A DNA stretch of 64,000 bases, from positions 806,001 to 870,000 of the forward strand of contig NZ_BTFW01000001.1 in the NCBI RefSeq assembly GCF_033242265.1, written 5' to 3'. Position 1 is the stretch's first letter, and the number at the start of each line of letters is the position of its first letter. Below, in pieces: positions 16,304-25,007 of the stretch. The translations under genes and the position numbers were made by a program. The DNA comes from Novosphingobium sp. IK01. GTDB lineage: Bacteria; Pseudomonadota; Alphaproteobacteria; Sphingomonadales; Sphingomonadaceae. The notes under the pieces were generated by a model. It was not told the DNA's origin, did no database searches, and saw nothing but the letters and a program-made list of their open reading frames with translations.

Positions 16304-17314
16304 ATGAAACTGGACTTCATGCATCAGGGCGGCGGAGTGACCAAGCTCCATGCCAGGGACTTCGCGCCCAGCGAGGACAACCATCCGATCCCGCGGGTCG
16401 GGGTGATCAGCAACCCGCGCAGCCACCGCAATCGCGGGCGGGCGCGCCCTACGGCCCTGCCCGAAGCCTATGTGATCAAACGCGAGCCTTCGTCCCGCAA
16501 CGAATTGATGAGCGTTCTCACGCAGTTCGTCAACGAAGGAGTCGAACTGATCGTCATCGACGGTGGCGACGGGACCGTGCGCGATGTGCTCAGCGTCGCC
16601 CATGGCGTCTACCGTGGCAAGTTGCCGCGCATCGCGGTGATCCCCTCGGGCAAGACCAATGCCCTCACCTACGATCTGGGCCTGCCCTCGCACTGGAACC
16701 TGGGCGATGCCATCGCGGCCCATGCGGCCGACCACACGATCGACCGCGCGCCGATCCACATCCACTGGAACAACAACGCCCTTCCCGACCAGCTCGGCTT
16801 CATCTTCGGCCTCGGCGTGTTCAGCCGCGCCACGATGCTCGCCCAGAACGTCCACCGCAAGGGGCTGTTCAATGGCGTGGCGGTGTTCTTCACACTGGCC
16901 ATGGCCTTCCTCAAGAGCCTGTTCGGCGGTGATCGCAACAGCTGGCGGCGCGGCGACATGGCGCGTGTCTCGCGCAACGGGGTCGAGATCTTTGCCGAAC
17001 GCGTCTACCTGATCCTCGCCTCGACCTTGCGAAAAATGCCCGCCGGGCTGCGCCCGTTCGGACGGGTGCGCGACGGGCTCAAGTTCCTGACCGTCAAGGC
17101 GCCCCCCCGTGCGCTGGCGCGCAATATCCTGCCGGTGCTGACCGGGGCGGAAACCCCCGAACTGGAGGCCGACGGCTATCTGCGCCGCGATGCCGACCGT
17201 ATCTACCTCTCGCTCGACCGCAGCTTCATCCTCGATGGCGAGCAGTTCCCCGGTGGCAACCTGATCGTCAGCCGGGGCGAACCGATCCACTTCGTGGTCC
17301 CGGCCAATGCTTGA
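16304..17314 (+). CDS. Diacylglycerol-kinase-family lipid kinase
   Basis: A 336-residue protein with the NAD-kinase/DAGK fold. It has 'ISNPRS' (about 35-40), the nucleotide-binding 'GGDGTV' (87-92) and 'IPSGKTNALTYDLGLP' (113-128), which replaces the common GTGND motif. It should phosphorylate a membrane lipid hydroxyl such as diacylglycerol, ceramide or a related lipid with ATP. Caulobacter uses a DAGK-family enzyme (CpgB) as ceramide kinase, so ceramide is a plausible substrate in a sphingolipid-making order. Specificity cannot be read from sequence. ATG 16304 is used, with ATG 16319 possible. The stop overlaps the next gene by 8 bp, implying an operon with two nucleotidyltransferase-like genes. 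Confidence 0.85.
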   Translation: MKLDFMHQGGGVTKLHARDFAPSEDNHPIPRVGVISNPRSHRNRGRARPTALPEAYVIKREPSSRNELMSVLTQFVNEGVELIVIDGGDGTVRDVLSVAHGVYRGKLPRIAVIPSGKTNALTYDLGLPSHWNLGDAIAAHAADHTIDRAPIHIHWNNNALPDQLGFIFGLGVFSRATMLAQNVHRKGLFNGVAVFFTLAMAFLKSLFGGDRNSWRRGDMARVSRNGVEIFAERVYLILASTLRKMPAGLRPFGRVRDGLKFLTVKAPPRALARNILPVLTGAETPELEADGYLRRDADRIYLSLDRSFILDGEQFPGGNLIVSRGEPIHFVVPANA

Positions 17315-18218
17315 ACGCGCACTGGACGCCCGGCTTTCACAGCCGGTGCGCCCCGAGATAACGCTGGCCGCCCAGCGCCTTGCCGCTGATCTGGGTGGCG
17401 ATGCCGTGCTGTTCTATGGCTCCAACCTGCGCCGGGGCGATCTGGAGGGCGTGGTCGATTTCTACGTGCTGCGCCGCCGCCCGGCGCGCGGGATCAGCGC
17501 GGTGATCTGGCCCGACGTGGGCTATCATGAAATTCCTGTCGACGGGCAGACCGTGCGCGCCAAAGTGGCCGTCATGTCGCTCGGCCAGTTTCGCCGCGCC
17601 GCCGCCGGACGCGGCATCGACACGACCATCTGGACCCGTTTCTGCCAACCGGCGCGCCTGCTGATGGCCAGCGACGGCGCCATGCACAAGGCCGTCGTGG
17701 CCGGGCTGGCCGATGCCATGGCAACCGCCGCGCGCTTTGCCCTCGCGCTCGGGCCCGCCACGGGACAGGCGCAGGACTGGTGGCTGGCCCTGTTCCGCGA
17801 GACCTACCGCGCCGAACTGCGCGTCGAGCGCCAGTCGCGCGCCGACAGCGTTCTGGCTGCCGATCCCGAACACTATCGCACCCTGTTGCCGCTGGCCTGG
17901 GAATGGCTGGGCGTGCCTTTCACCCGGACCGGCGAGACCTTCGCCCCGCAGGTCGATCCGCAGCGGCTGGCCGCCTGGCGCCGGGCCTGGGCCTTGCGGC
18001 GCGCGCTCGGGCGCCCGCTCAATGTCGTGCGCCTGATCAAGGCCGCCTTCACATTTGCCGGGGCCACCCGCTATGCCCTGTGGAAGATCGAACGCCACAG
18101 CGGCATTCATATCCCCCTGACCCCATGGCGGGAAAAGCACCCGATCCTGGCCGCGCCTGCGGTTCTCGCCCGCCTCTGGCTGGCCCGCCGTCAGGACAAG
18201 GCGCCAAGGCAGGCCTGA
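17307..18218 (+). CDS. Tam41-like nucleotidyltransferase (possible lipid-phosphate cytidylyltransferase)
   Basis: A 303-residue soluble protein. An N-terminal nucleotidyltransferase signature is visible: 'LFYGSNLRRGDLEGVVDFYV', with Gly38-Ser39 and Asp51. Further blocks resemble mitochondrial Tam41 (CTP:phosphatidate cytidylyltransferase): 'RAKVAVMSLGQF', 'WTRFCQPARLL', and 'TYRAELRVERQSRADSVL' followed by 'EHYRTLLP'. Tam41 makes CDP-diacylglycerol without transmembrane segments. If the similarity holds, this enzyme would activate the product of the kinase upstream, with which it overlaps by 8 bp. The assignment is by eye; a divergent relative of other function is possible. The MobA-like gene follows 47 bp later. 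Confidence 0.6.
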   Translation: MLERALDARLSQPVRPEITLAAQRLAADLGGDAVLFYGSNLRRGDLEGVVDFYVLRRRPARGISAVIWPDVGYHEIPVDGQTVRAKVAVMSLGQFRRAAAGRGIDTTIWTRFCQPARLLMASDGAMHKAVVAGLADAMATAARFALALGPATGQAQDWWLALFRETYRAELRVERQSRADSVLAADPEHYRTLLPLAWEWLGVPFTRTGETFAPQVDPQRLAAWRRAWALRRALGRPLNVVRLIKAAFTFAGATRYALWKIERHSGIHIPLTPWREKHPILAAPAVLARLWLARRQDKAPRQA

Positions 18219-18265
18219 AGCGCCCCTTCTGTCTGATCGCAACTTCGAGCAGGAAAACATTGAAC

Positions 18266-19015
18266 ATGAGCGGTTTTTCGGCACTGGTCCTCGCCGGATC
18301 GCGGCCCGGCCCCGATCCCGTGGCGCAAGTCGCCGGTGTCGCCACCAAAGTTCTGGCAACCGTTGGCGGAAAGCCCATGCTCACCCGCGTGATCGCTGCC
18401 CTGCGGGCCGCCGGGGCCACGCGCATCGCCGTTGCCGCCTCGCACCCGCAAGTCGTGGCGCTGGCCCGGTCGCTGGGCTGCGAAGTGATCGAAGCCGCCG
18501 ATGGGCCGAGCGAGAGCGCCGGGCGCGGCTTTGCCCTGCTGGGCGCGCCGATGCTGCTGACCACCGCCGATCACGCCCTGCTCGAAGGCGAATGGATCAC
18601 CGATTTCCGCGCCGCCATCGCCCCGCAGACCGATGTCGCGGTCCTGCTCGCCCGCCGCGATGTCGTCGAGGCCGCCGTGCCCGATACCCGGCGCACCTGG
18701 CTGCGTTTTGCCGACGGGCAGTGGTCGGGCTGCAACCTGTTCCACTTCGCCACCCCGCGCGCGGCGGCGGCTTTTTCGCTGTGGCAGGCGGTCGAGCGTG
18801 ACCGCAAGCACCCCTGGCGGATCGTCCGCCGCCTCGGCCCCTGGCTGCTGCTGCGCTATCTGGCCGGGCGCCTCTCGCTCGCCGATGCCATGGCCCATCT
18901 GGGCCGCAAGGCGGGGGTCGTCGTCGAGGCCGTGGCCAGCCCGCATGGCCTCGCCGCCGTCGATGTCGACAAGCCCGACGACCTCACCCTGGCCCGCCGG
19001 ATCGCCGGGCAATAA
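18266..19015 (+). CDS. MobA-like NTP transferase
   Basis: A 249-residue glycosyltransferase-A-fold nucleotidyltransferase. The N-terminal signature is 'ALVLAGSRPG' followed by 'ATKVLATVGGKPML', equivalent to the LAGG-x-GxR-x-K loop of MobA and sugar or alcohol nucleotidyltransferases. 'LLTTADHALL' matches the metal-binding Asp strand, and 'VDVDKPDDL' near the C-terminus is typical for the family. It should transfer a nucleotide from CTP, GTP or another NTP to a phosphorylated small molecule. The context of lipid kinase and Tam41-like protein suggests activation of a head group rather than molybdopterin. ATG 18266 has 'agga' 11 bp upstream. The stop lies 17 bp from the convergent flippase gene. 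Confidence 0.8.
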   Translation: MSGFSALVLAGSRPGPDPVAQVAGVATKVLATVGGKPMLTRVIAALRAAGATRIAVAASHPQVVALARSLGCEVIEAADGPSESAGRGFALLGAPMLLTTADHALLEGEWITDFRAAIAPQTDVAVLLARRDVVEAAVPDTRRTWLRFADGQWSGCNLFHFATPRAAAAFSLWQAVERDRKHPWRIVRRLGPWLLLRYLAGRLSLADAMAHLGRKAGVVVEAVASPHGLAAVDVDKPDDLTLARRIAGQ

Positions 19016-19032
19016 GCTTCAGGCCTGCATGA

Positions 19033-20364
19033 TCAGACTGGGGCCTGCGCGTCGAGGCCATGGCGCATGGCATAGTGCCAGAGCACCGCACCAAGGGTCA
19101 GGCTGGCCGCAACCGCGCCGACAAAGACACTGATGCTGGCCCCCAGCGCCCCGATGCGCGGCAGCAGGACCAGCATGAGCCCCAGTTGCAGGGCCACCGC
19201 CACCCCGCGCGCCACGGTTGCCGAAAGCGCGCGGTGGACCGAAAGCAGGATGGGCTCGAAACTGGCCGCCGCCAGTTCGATGGCCCCGGCCCCGGCCAGC
19301 CAGAGCAGATAGATATAGCCGGCGCCAAAAGCATGGCCGCCCACCAGCATCAGCAAGCGATGCCCGAACAGCGCGACCACCCCGATCACCACGCCCGCCG
19401 CCGCGATCGAGGCCAGCCCCACCCGCAAGACCCCCATGCGGAATCGCGCGCGCGAGGCGCTGCGGATCGTGCGGACGATCTCGGGAAAGGCGGCCCGCGT
19501 CACCAGGATCGACAGCTTGGACAGGGCATTGGCCAATTGCGCGGCCAGACGGAAGGCGCCCGCCGCCGCCGGCCCGGCAAACCCGCCCACCAGCAGGAGC
19601 GGGGCCTGCCGGGCGGCCAGCCCCAGCGTCGACTGGCCGTTGGTACTGGCCAGAATGCGCAGCATGCCCGGATTTTCAGCGCGCACTTCGCGCAGCGAAC
19701 CACGGGCCGCCAGCATCGGGCCGACATCGCCGGTCTGGGCGGCCAGCGCCCATGTCGCCAGCAGCGTGAGGACTTCGGCGAGCGCCCAGGCGCTCAGGAA
19801 CCCGGCCAGCGTGGGCATCAGGGCTTGCGCCAGACAGGCTCCGATCAACCGCCCGACCGGCTGGACGCTGTCGGCCAGCGCAGCCAGACGGAACCGGTCG
19901 CGCATGCGCAGGATGCCCGTGGGGGTCGAGCGCAAGGTGATCAACTGGACCACCACATAGCCAAACGCATAAGGCACCAGCGCCGGGTCCATGCCGAACG
20001 GGCGCGGCCAGAGCAGGAACAGCGCCGCAACCAGCCCGATCCCCACCCCCGCGCTCATCAGTTCGACGAAGGCGGCGGCCTGTTCGAGCCGCCAGACCGC
20101 CTCGCGGCGCCCCGCGCCTTCGTGTTCGAGGCCATACTGGACGACGACCTTCCACGTCTCGAAGCTCACCAGCGTCGCAAGGGTCTGCGCCGTCCCGGTG
20201 ATCAGCGCGAAGCGCCCGAAATCGGCCAGTCCGAGCGCGCGCGTGACCATGCCGATATAGACCAGCGAGAGCACCGCCATCAGCGCATTGCTGGCCAGCA
20301 GCCAGCCCAGATTGCGCAGGACAGACTGGAACCGCCCGCTTTTCTTGATGCCATCGGTTTTCAT
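19033..20364 (-). CDS. Polysaccharide/lipid flippase of the Wzx (MOP) type
   Basis: A 443-residue membrane protein with about 12 hydrophobic helices and the N-terminal pattern of lipopolysaccharide-biosynthesis flippases: 'LGWLLASNALMAVLSLVYIG' then 'VTRALGLADFGRFALI'. Proteins of this superfamily move undecaprenyl-linked sugars or lipids across the inner membrane. It overlaps the upstream CDP-glycerol-transferase-like gene by 4 bp, so the two are coupled. It is convergent with the NTP-transferase gene. The cargo is unknown, but a product of the neighbouring enzymes is an obvious candidate. Confidence 0.85.
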   Translation of the reverse strand: MKTDGIKKSGRFQSVLRNLGWLLASNALMAVLSLVYIGMVTRALGLADFGRFALITGTAQTLATLVSFETWKVVVQYGLEHEGAGRREAVWRLEQAAAFVELMSAGVGIGLVAALFLLWPRPFGMDPALVPYAFGYVVVQLITLRSTPTGILRMRDRFRLAALADSVQPVGRLIGACLAQALMPTLAGFLSAWALAEVLTLLATWALAAQTGDVGPMLAARGSLREVRAENPGMLRILASTNGQSTLGLAARQAPLLLVGGFAGPAAAGAFRLAAQLANALSKLSILVTRAAFPEIVRTIRSASRARFRMGVLRVGLASIAAAGVVIGVVALFGHRLLMLVGGHAFGAGYIYLLWLAGAGAIELAAASFEPILLSVHRALSATVARGVAVALQLGLMLVLLPRIGALGASISVFVGAVAASLTLGAVLWHYAMRHGLDAQAPV

Positions 20365-21542
20365 GCCGCGCCCGCCAGTTCAACGAGCGCCTCTGCCGCC
20401 CGCTGCGTGGCCGGATGGCCGCTCTCATAGGAGACGGTATCGGCAAAGATCGCCTCCTGCACCGGGCGCAAGGCTTCCTGCCGGGCTTGCGCGCCGGGGA
20501 TCAGGGCTGTCAGCCCGGCGGCATCGCGTGCCACTTCGCCCGCGTCCCACGCCGGATAGCGCCCTTCGCGCGAGCGGGGATCGTCGGAAAAGACATCGAG
20601 GAACAGCAAGGGGCGCGGATGAACGAGGAACTCGTAGATCTGGCTCGACACGTCACCGATATAGCCGTCGGCGGAAAGGGTATAGGTCATGTCGACCAGT
20701 CGCGTGCTGCCGGTGTCGATCAGGATATTGGCCGCCTCGTCCCAGCGCGGGGCCAGATCGGGGCGCAGGCGGGCCGTGCGATATTCCAGCGAGACATGCA
20801 GTTTCTTCTTGAAGAGCATGATATGCGGGGCAAAAATGATATTGAAGGCTTGCCCTTCACGCGTCAGGAACCAGTCGAGCAGCGCCGGACCATGATCGTA
20901 CCAGCTCGAAAGCAGCGGATCGAAATGCGGATTGTAGACGAAAACGGGATTGTCGTTTTCAAACAGGCGCTCGCGGCGCGAAAGATCGATGGTGTCGAAC
21001 TTGGGATAGCCGACTACCCGGATCTTTTCGGGGGCTGCCACGCCGCGCGCCACCAGTTCGCGCGCGGTCTTGGCCCCGCTGACCAGAATGCGGTCGAACC
21101 CGCCCTTGTCGGGATGGAACGAGACCATCCGGTCGCCCGAGCCATGGGGCACATAGGCAAAGCGGGCGCCCCTACCCGCCCGGTGCGCCACCTCGTCGCG
21201 GATCGAAAGACATGTGCGCTCGGCGCTGACGACCACCCGCGCGGCATTGATCCGGCCCGCATGATGGCGCAGCCGCATCAGACGGCGCACCGGGGCCACC
21301 TTGTTGGGCAGGGCCAGCGCCGTTTCCAGCCAGCCGGGAAGGCCGATGTCGAGCCAGGTCACCCCGCGCCCGGCTTCCGCGCCCAGGATCGCGGCCACCC
21401 GATCACGGATGGCCGGGGTGGCCGTGGCACACGTCACCGTCAGGCCCGTTCGGCTTTCGTACAGCGCGCGCGCGATACCCGCGATATGCGCCACCTGATG
21501 GGGCGCATCGTGATTGAACAGAAAAAGGACCTCATCCGCCAT
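20361..21542 (-). CDS. CDP-glycerol glycerophosphotransferase-like protein
   Basis: A 393-residue protein with the GT-B-like layout of teichoic-acid polymerase-type transferases. It has 'VPHGSGDRM' (131-139), 'VVGYPKFD' (176-183), a 'YNPHFDP' strand (203-209) and the C-terminal motif 'ADGYIGDVSSQIYEFL' (291-306). That motif parallels the D-x-S-S segment of TagB/TagF enzymes, which transfer glycerol phosphate from CDP-glycerol. No membrane helix is seen. ATG 21542 gives the family-like N-terminus 'DEVLFLFNHDAPHQVAHI'; upstream frame sequence is low-complexity. It is the first gene of a two-gene unit with the flippase. The CDP-linked donor may come from the MobA-like enzyme, which is inference. 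Confidence 0.72.
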   Translation of the reverse strand: MADEVLFLFNHDAPHQVAHIAGIARALYESRTGLTVTCATATPAIRDRVAAILGAEAGRGVTWLDIGLPGWLETALALPNKVAPVRRLMRLRHHAGRINAARVVVSAERTCLSIRDEVAHRAGRGARFAYVPHGSGDRMVSFHPDKGGFDRILVSGAKTARELVARGVAAPEKIRVVGYPKFDTIDLSRRERLFENDNPVFVYNPHFDPLLSSWYDHGPALLDWFLTREGQAFNIIFAPHIMLFKKKLHVSLEYRTARLRPDLAPRWDEAANILIDTGSTRLVDMTYTLSADGYIGDVSSQIYEFLVHPRPLLFLDVFSDDPRSREGRYPAWDAGEVARDAAGLTALIPGAQARQEALRPVQEAIFADTVSYESGHPATQRAAEALVELAGAA

Positions 21543-21640
21543 GATGGTCGCGGTCTCCCAAATCCGCGCCAATTGCAACCTTTTGCTGATGGCTGGCGCC
21601 TCCCCCTGCCCCCGCGCGCCGGCACAGCCCGGAGAACCCG

Positions 21641-22195
21641 ATGAAACCCCACCTGCCCCTTTTCCGCCACCCCGGCCTTGCTTCCAGAGCGGGGCTCGCC
21701 ACGCCTGCTGCCGCCACACTGGCCGCCGCCTTACTGGCCGTGATGGCGAGCGCCCCCTCCCGGGCCGAGACCCGCACCCCCGACCGCACCTGCAAGCCCG
21801 GCCACCCTTCCCTCAGCGTGACCGTGACCGGCTTTTCCGGCACGACCGGCAAAGTGCGGGCCCAGCTCTATGGACCGGGCGGCGAGCATTTCCTCGACAA
21901 GGGGGCGTGGTCGATGCGGATCGAACGCCAGCGCGAAGAGGCCGGCCCCATGCATTTCTGCTTCCCCATCGACCAGCCGGGCCGCTATGCCGTGGCGATC
22001 CGCCACGATGCCAATGTCAACGGCAAGTCGGACTGGAATGATGGCGGCGGCTTTACCGGCAACCCGCGCCTTTCGCTGTTCCACCTCAAGCCCGATTTCG
22101 ACAAGGCCGCCGTGGAAGTGGGCTCGCAACCGGTTCAGGCCAAAATCATCATGCAATATCGACGGGGGCTGTCGATTGGCCCCATCGCCCCTTGA
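21641..22195 (+). CDS. DUF2141-family secreted protein
   Basis: A 184-residue protein with an N-terminal signal peptide (hydrophobic 'AAATLAAALLAVMA' about residues 23-36, likely cut near 'SRAE'). A DUF2141-like domain follows: 'LSVTVTGFSGTTGKVRAQLY', 'PGRYAVAIRHDANVNGKSDW' and 'GGGFTGNPRL'. The Asp/Asn-rich 'HDANVNGKSDWND' loop looks like a calcium site. It is likely periplasmic or outer-membrane associated. Its biochemical role is unknown. It is divergent from the transferase-flippase pair, with 98 bp between starts. A ribosome site 'ggaga' precedes ATG 21641. The same fold is often found near carotenoid or envelope-lipid genes. Confidence 0.82.
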   Translation: MKPHLPLFRHPGLASRAGLATPAAATLAAALLAVMASAPSRAETRTPDRTCKPGHPSLSVTVTGFSGTTGKVRAQLYGPGGEHFLDKGAWSMRIERQREEAGPMHFCFPIDQPGRYAVAIRHDANVNGKSDWNDGGGFTGNPRLSLFHLKPDFDKAAVEVGSQPVQAKIIMQYRRGLSIGPIAP

Positions 22196-22226
22196 TGCCA
22201 GGCGCGATGCCCGGCGGCAAAGCCCC

Positions 22227-22991
22227 TCAGGGCCGCGCATCCTCCGGGGCGTCGTCCGGGTGTCCGGCCAGTTGCCCCGGCAGCACGAGGCGCACAAGGT
22301 CACCCGCACGCGGGCTGGGCAGAAAGGTCAGTGCCGGGGCATAGGCGATCTCGAACAACAGGGCGCCGAGCATCTCGGGCGAGGACGGGCCATGGGGAAA
22401 GCGCGCGCGCAAGTGCTCTCCCAGACGCCGCCAGCCGTTTCGCACGATGGCTTCAAGGTGTTCAGAGCACGAAGCCGACACAGAAGCGGGCGCCGTAGCA
22501 GGATCAGAACCGGCAGGTCCGGGCGACAAGGACCGCGCCAGTTCAAGCACCGGAAACGACCAGCCGCCGTGGCGCGACCGTTCGTTGGCCCACTGGGCGA
22601 CTTCCTCGATCACCGCCTCGCGCGTGGGAGCCTCGTCGATCCGGGCGAGCAGGGCGCCGAGGTTTTCGTTCGCCTCGGCGCCAAAGGCGGTGAGGAATAT
22701 CGCCTCCTTGTCCTCGAAATTCGAATAGACCGCGCCCTTGGTATAGCCGGCGGCTTGCGCGATCCGGTCGATCGAGGTGATCGCATAGCCATCACGGCGG
22801 AACAGGTCGGAGGCGGCCTCGACCAGCCGCTCGCGCGTGATCGCCTGTCGCTCTGCCCGTGTCTGCCGCTCTGATGCGAGCCGCTCGGCCTGTGTCAGTC
22901 GCTCAATCCGTGTCAATCTTGCCAAATCATCCCCCTTGGCGCACCCGAAACCCGATGGCGCGCGCCATCGGCGCGCCCAAATGACCCGCAT
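22227..22991 (-). CDS. TetR-family transcriptional regulator
   Basis: A 254-residue repressor. Its helix-turn-helix is 'ITSIDRIAQAAGYTKGAVYS' followed by 'NFEDKEAIFL', typical of TetR. The N-terminus before it is unusual: a charged stretch with repeating ER and RL pairs ('RIERLTQAERLASERQTRAE'). ATG 22991 lacks a ribosome site; a TTG at 22925 follows an 'aaggggg' stretch and may be the real start, shortening the protein by 22 residues. It lies 30 bp after the diguanylate cyclase stop on the same strand and could be cotranscribed with it. The target is unknown. Confidence 0.82.
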   Translation of the reverse strand: MRVIWARRWRAPSGFGCAKGDDLARLTRIERLTQAERLASERQTRAERQAITRERLVEAASDLFRRDGYAITSIDRIAQAAGYTKGAVYSNFEDKEAIFLTAFGAEANENLGALLARIDEAPTREAVIEEVAQWANERSRHGGWSFPVLELARSLSPGPAGSDPATAPASVSASCSEHLEAIVRNGWRRLGEHLRARFPHGPSSPEMLGALLFEIAYAPALTFLPSPRAGDLVRLVLPGQLAGHPDDAPEDARP

Positions 22992-23021
22992 AGCAGGCCC
23001 GGATACACCGGCAAAAGGGAC

Positions 23022-25007
23022 TTATTCGATACCCGCCGAGCGTTGCAGGCCGGCCATTACCGGGCGAAGGTGGCTGTCGATCTCGGGGGCCATGACCACC
23101 CGGTTGCGTCCCTGATGCTTGGCAGCATAGAGCGCGGCATCCGCGGTGCGGTAGAGCGTGGCGAAATCGTCGCCCGGCCGGGCCATGGCCACCCCGATGC
23201 TGACCGTTACCGTGCGCTCGCCAAGGGCGGCACGATGATCGCAGGCCTCGATCCCTGCCCGCACGCTCTCGGCCAGTTGCAGTGCGGCAAAACGACCCAT
23301 GCCATTGGCCAGAACGGCGAATTCCTCGCCCCCCAGCCGCGCGACCACGCACATGCCCTCGTCCCAGCGTTCGAGCCTGCGCGCCAGCGTTACCAGCACG
23401 GCATCGCCCGCCTCGTGGCCGAACGTGTCGTTGATCCCCTTGAAGCGGTCGACATCGAGCACCATCAGCGCGACAGCATCTTCATCGGCCCCATTCGCCC
23501 CTTCCGCATTGCGCTGCGAATGGCCGCGGCGGGCATCGACAGGCGCAGGAGCATGGGCAGGCGCATGAGCCAGCCGCTTCATGACCGGGGCAATGCTATC
23601 GATGAACCCGCGCCGGTTGCGCAGGCCGGTCAACGGATCGCGCCGGGCCTGCTCCTGCGCGGCAGCCTGTGCGGCGAGCGCACGATCACGCTCGATCCGC
23701 ATGCGCGTGAACCCGCGCGTGGCCGCCACCGAGAGCCAGACCGTCTGCCACGAGGCGGAAACCAGCACCAGCATCTGTGCCCCGCCACCCCAGAACCACT
23801 GGTCGGTGTTGTAGAAGCCCGACAGGAACATCACCAGGATCGGGAAAAGCCAGGCTCCGAGGAACGAGCGCGCCGCCCGGCTGCCCCGCCGCATCGCGAT
23901 GACCAGACACGCGATGATCTCGATCAGCAGTCCGAGCGCCAGCACCCCGGTTGAGGTCGCCACAAGCTCCATCGGCCCGCTGCGCATCATCCCGAGAGGA
24001 ATGCCCAGCAGCCCGCACACCAGCGCCGTGCCCGACGTGCTCCGCAGCAGCCAGCGCGGCACCAGTCCCGGCTCGATCGAGGTGGTCAGGCTCAGCGTGG
24101 CAAAAAAGATCGCCATGCACGAAAGCCCCGTGCAGATCTGCGCCGAAACCGCCCCGGCCAGCCCCGGCACGAAGAACAGGTGAAACTGCGACCACATCGC
24201 GCCCCAGACCACCATCGCGGCCGCCCAGGCCCCCTGCCAGGCCGGGAACATCCGGCGCACGGCAATCGCCAGCCCCAGATTGTAGAGCGCGCCCACTGCC
24301 AGCAGCATCAGCGCCGCACCGATCATGCTGGCCATGGCTGTCGCCTGCAATTCCGACTGCCCGCGGTCGACCAGCCGCATGCGCAGCATTTCGGCGCTGC
24401 CCAGTCGGTCGAAGCGCATCGTGATCCCCGTCAGGGGCACTTCCCGCTGGGTCGGCACGAAAGCGATCTGTCCGCCCAGCCGCCAGCGTGCGCCATAATC
24501 GCCGCTGCGCACGTCCTGCCACTCGGTCGTCCCGTCGGCATAGCCGAACCCGACCAGCAGTCGGTCGAAGCGCGAGGAATGGACCATGAGGACCGGTGTC
24601 TCGTCCAGAGACCCGACAGCCCCGGCCCTGGCCCGCAGCCACAGGCTGCCGTGCTGGAAATCGTGGGGTTCACCCGAACATTCGAAGTGCGATGGCATGA
24701 CCGCGTCATGCGCCGGGGTGGGCCCGGAGGCATGGCACAGCGCGGAAAGCGGCAACCATTGCTGGGCCGACCAGACCATCGGCACTTGCGCGTGGGCAGA
24801 TGCGGTTTCCGCTTCGGCCCGCGTGGCCATCCCCAGCATGGCCACCAGCGCCAGCATGATCGCCAGCACCAGCCGGACAGCCTGGGGGATGCCCCCGTTC
24901 CCGAGCGACCCGCTACCGGACAGGGGGGCACTGTCCGGGTTCCGGCGAGAATCGCCAGAGCCCGAAGCGCAAGCGCGCATGAAAGAAGCAGAACCCAAAC
25001 CCGTCAT
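23022..25007 (-). CDS. Membrane diguanylate cyclase with 7TMR-DISM-like sensor
   Basis: A 661-residue protein. It has a signal-like hydrophobic segment (about residues 43-66), a periplasmic domain of about 150 residues, then roughly seven helices (about 225-430), the arrangement of 7TMR-DISM receptors. A GGDEF domain follows, with 'RDPLTGLRNRRGFID', 'DVDRFKGINDTFGHEAGDAV' and the active-site motif 'ARLGGEEFAVL'. It should make cyclic di-GMP from GTP. The inhibitory RxxD motif expected five residues before GGEEF is absent, so product inhibition may be weak. The linker before the catalytic motifs is long and Ala/His-rich ('LAHAPAHAPAPVDARR'). ATG 25007 has a good ribosome site (aggaaa). Confidence 0.9.
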   Translation of the reverse strand: MTGLGSASFMRACASGSGDSRRNPDSAPLSGSGSLGNGGIPQAVRLVLAIMLALVAMLGMATRAEAETASAHAQVPMVWSAQQWLPLSALCHASGPTPAHDAVMPSHFECSGEPHDFQHGSLWLRARAGAVGSLDETPVLMVHSSRFDRLLVGFGYADGTTEWQDVRSGDYGARWRLGGQIAFVPTQREVPLTGITMRFDRLGSAEMLRMRLVDRGQSELQATAMASMIGAALMLLAVGALYNLGLAIAVRRMFPAWQGAWAAAMVVWGAMWSQFHLFFVPGLAGAVSAQICTGLSCMAIFFATLSLTTSIEPGLVPRWLLRSTSGTALVCGLLGIPLGMMRSGPMELVATSTGVLALGLLIEIIACLVIAMRRGSRAARSFLGAWLFPILVMFLSGFYNTDQWFWGGGAQMLVLVSASWQTVWLSVAATRGFTRMRIERDRALAAQAAAQEQARRDPLTGLRNRRGFIDSIAPVMKRLAHAPAHAPAPVDARRGHSQRNAEGANGADEDAVALMVLDVDRFKGINDTFGHEAGDAVLVTLARRLERWDEGMCVVARLGGEEFAVLANGMGRFAALQLAESVRAGIEACDHRAALGERTVTVSIGVAMARPGDDFATLYRTADAALYAAKHQGRNRVVMAPEIDSHLRPVMAGLQRSAGIE

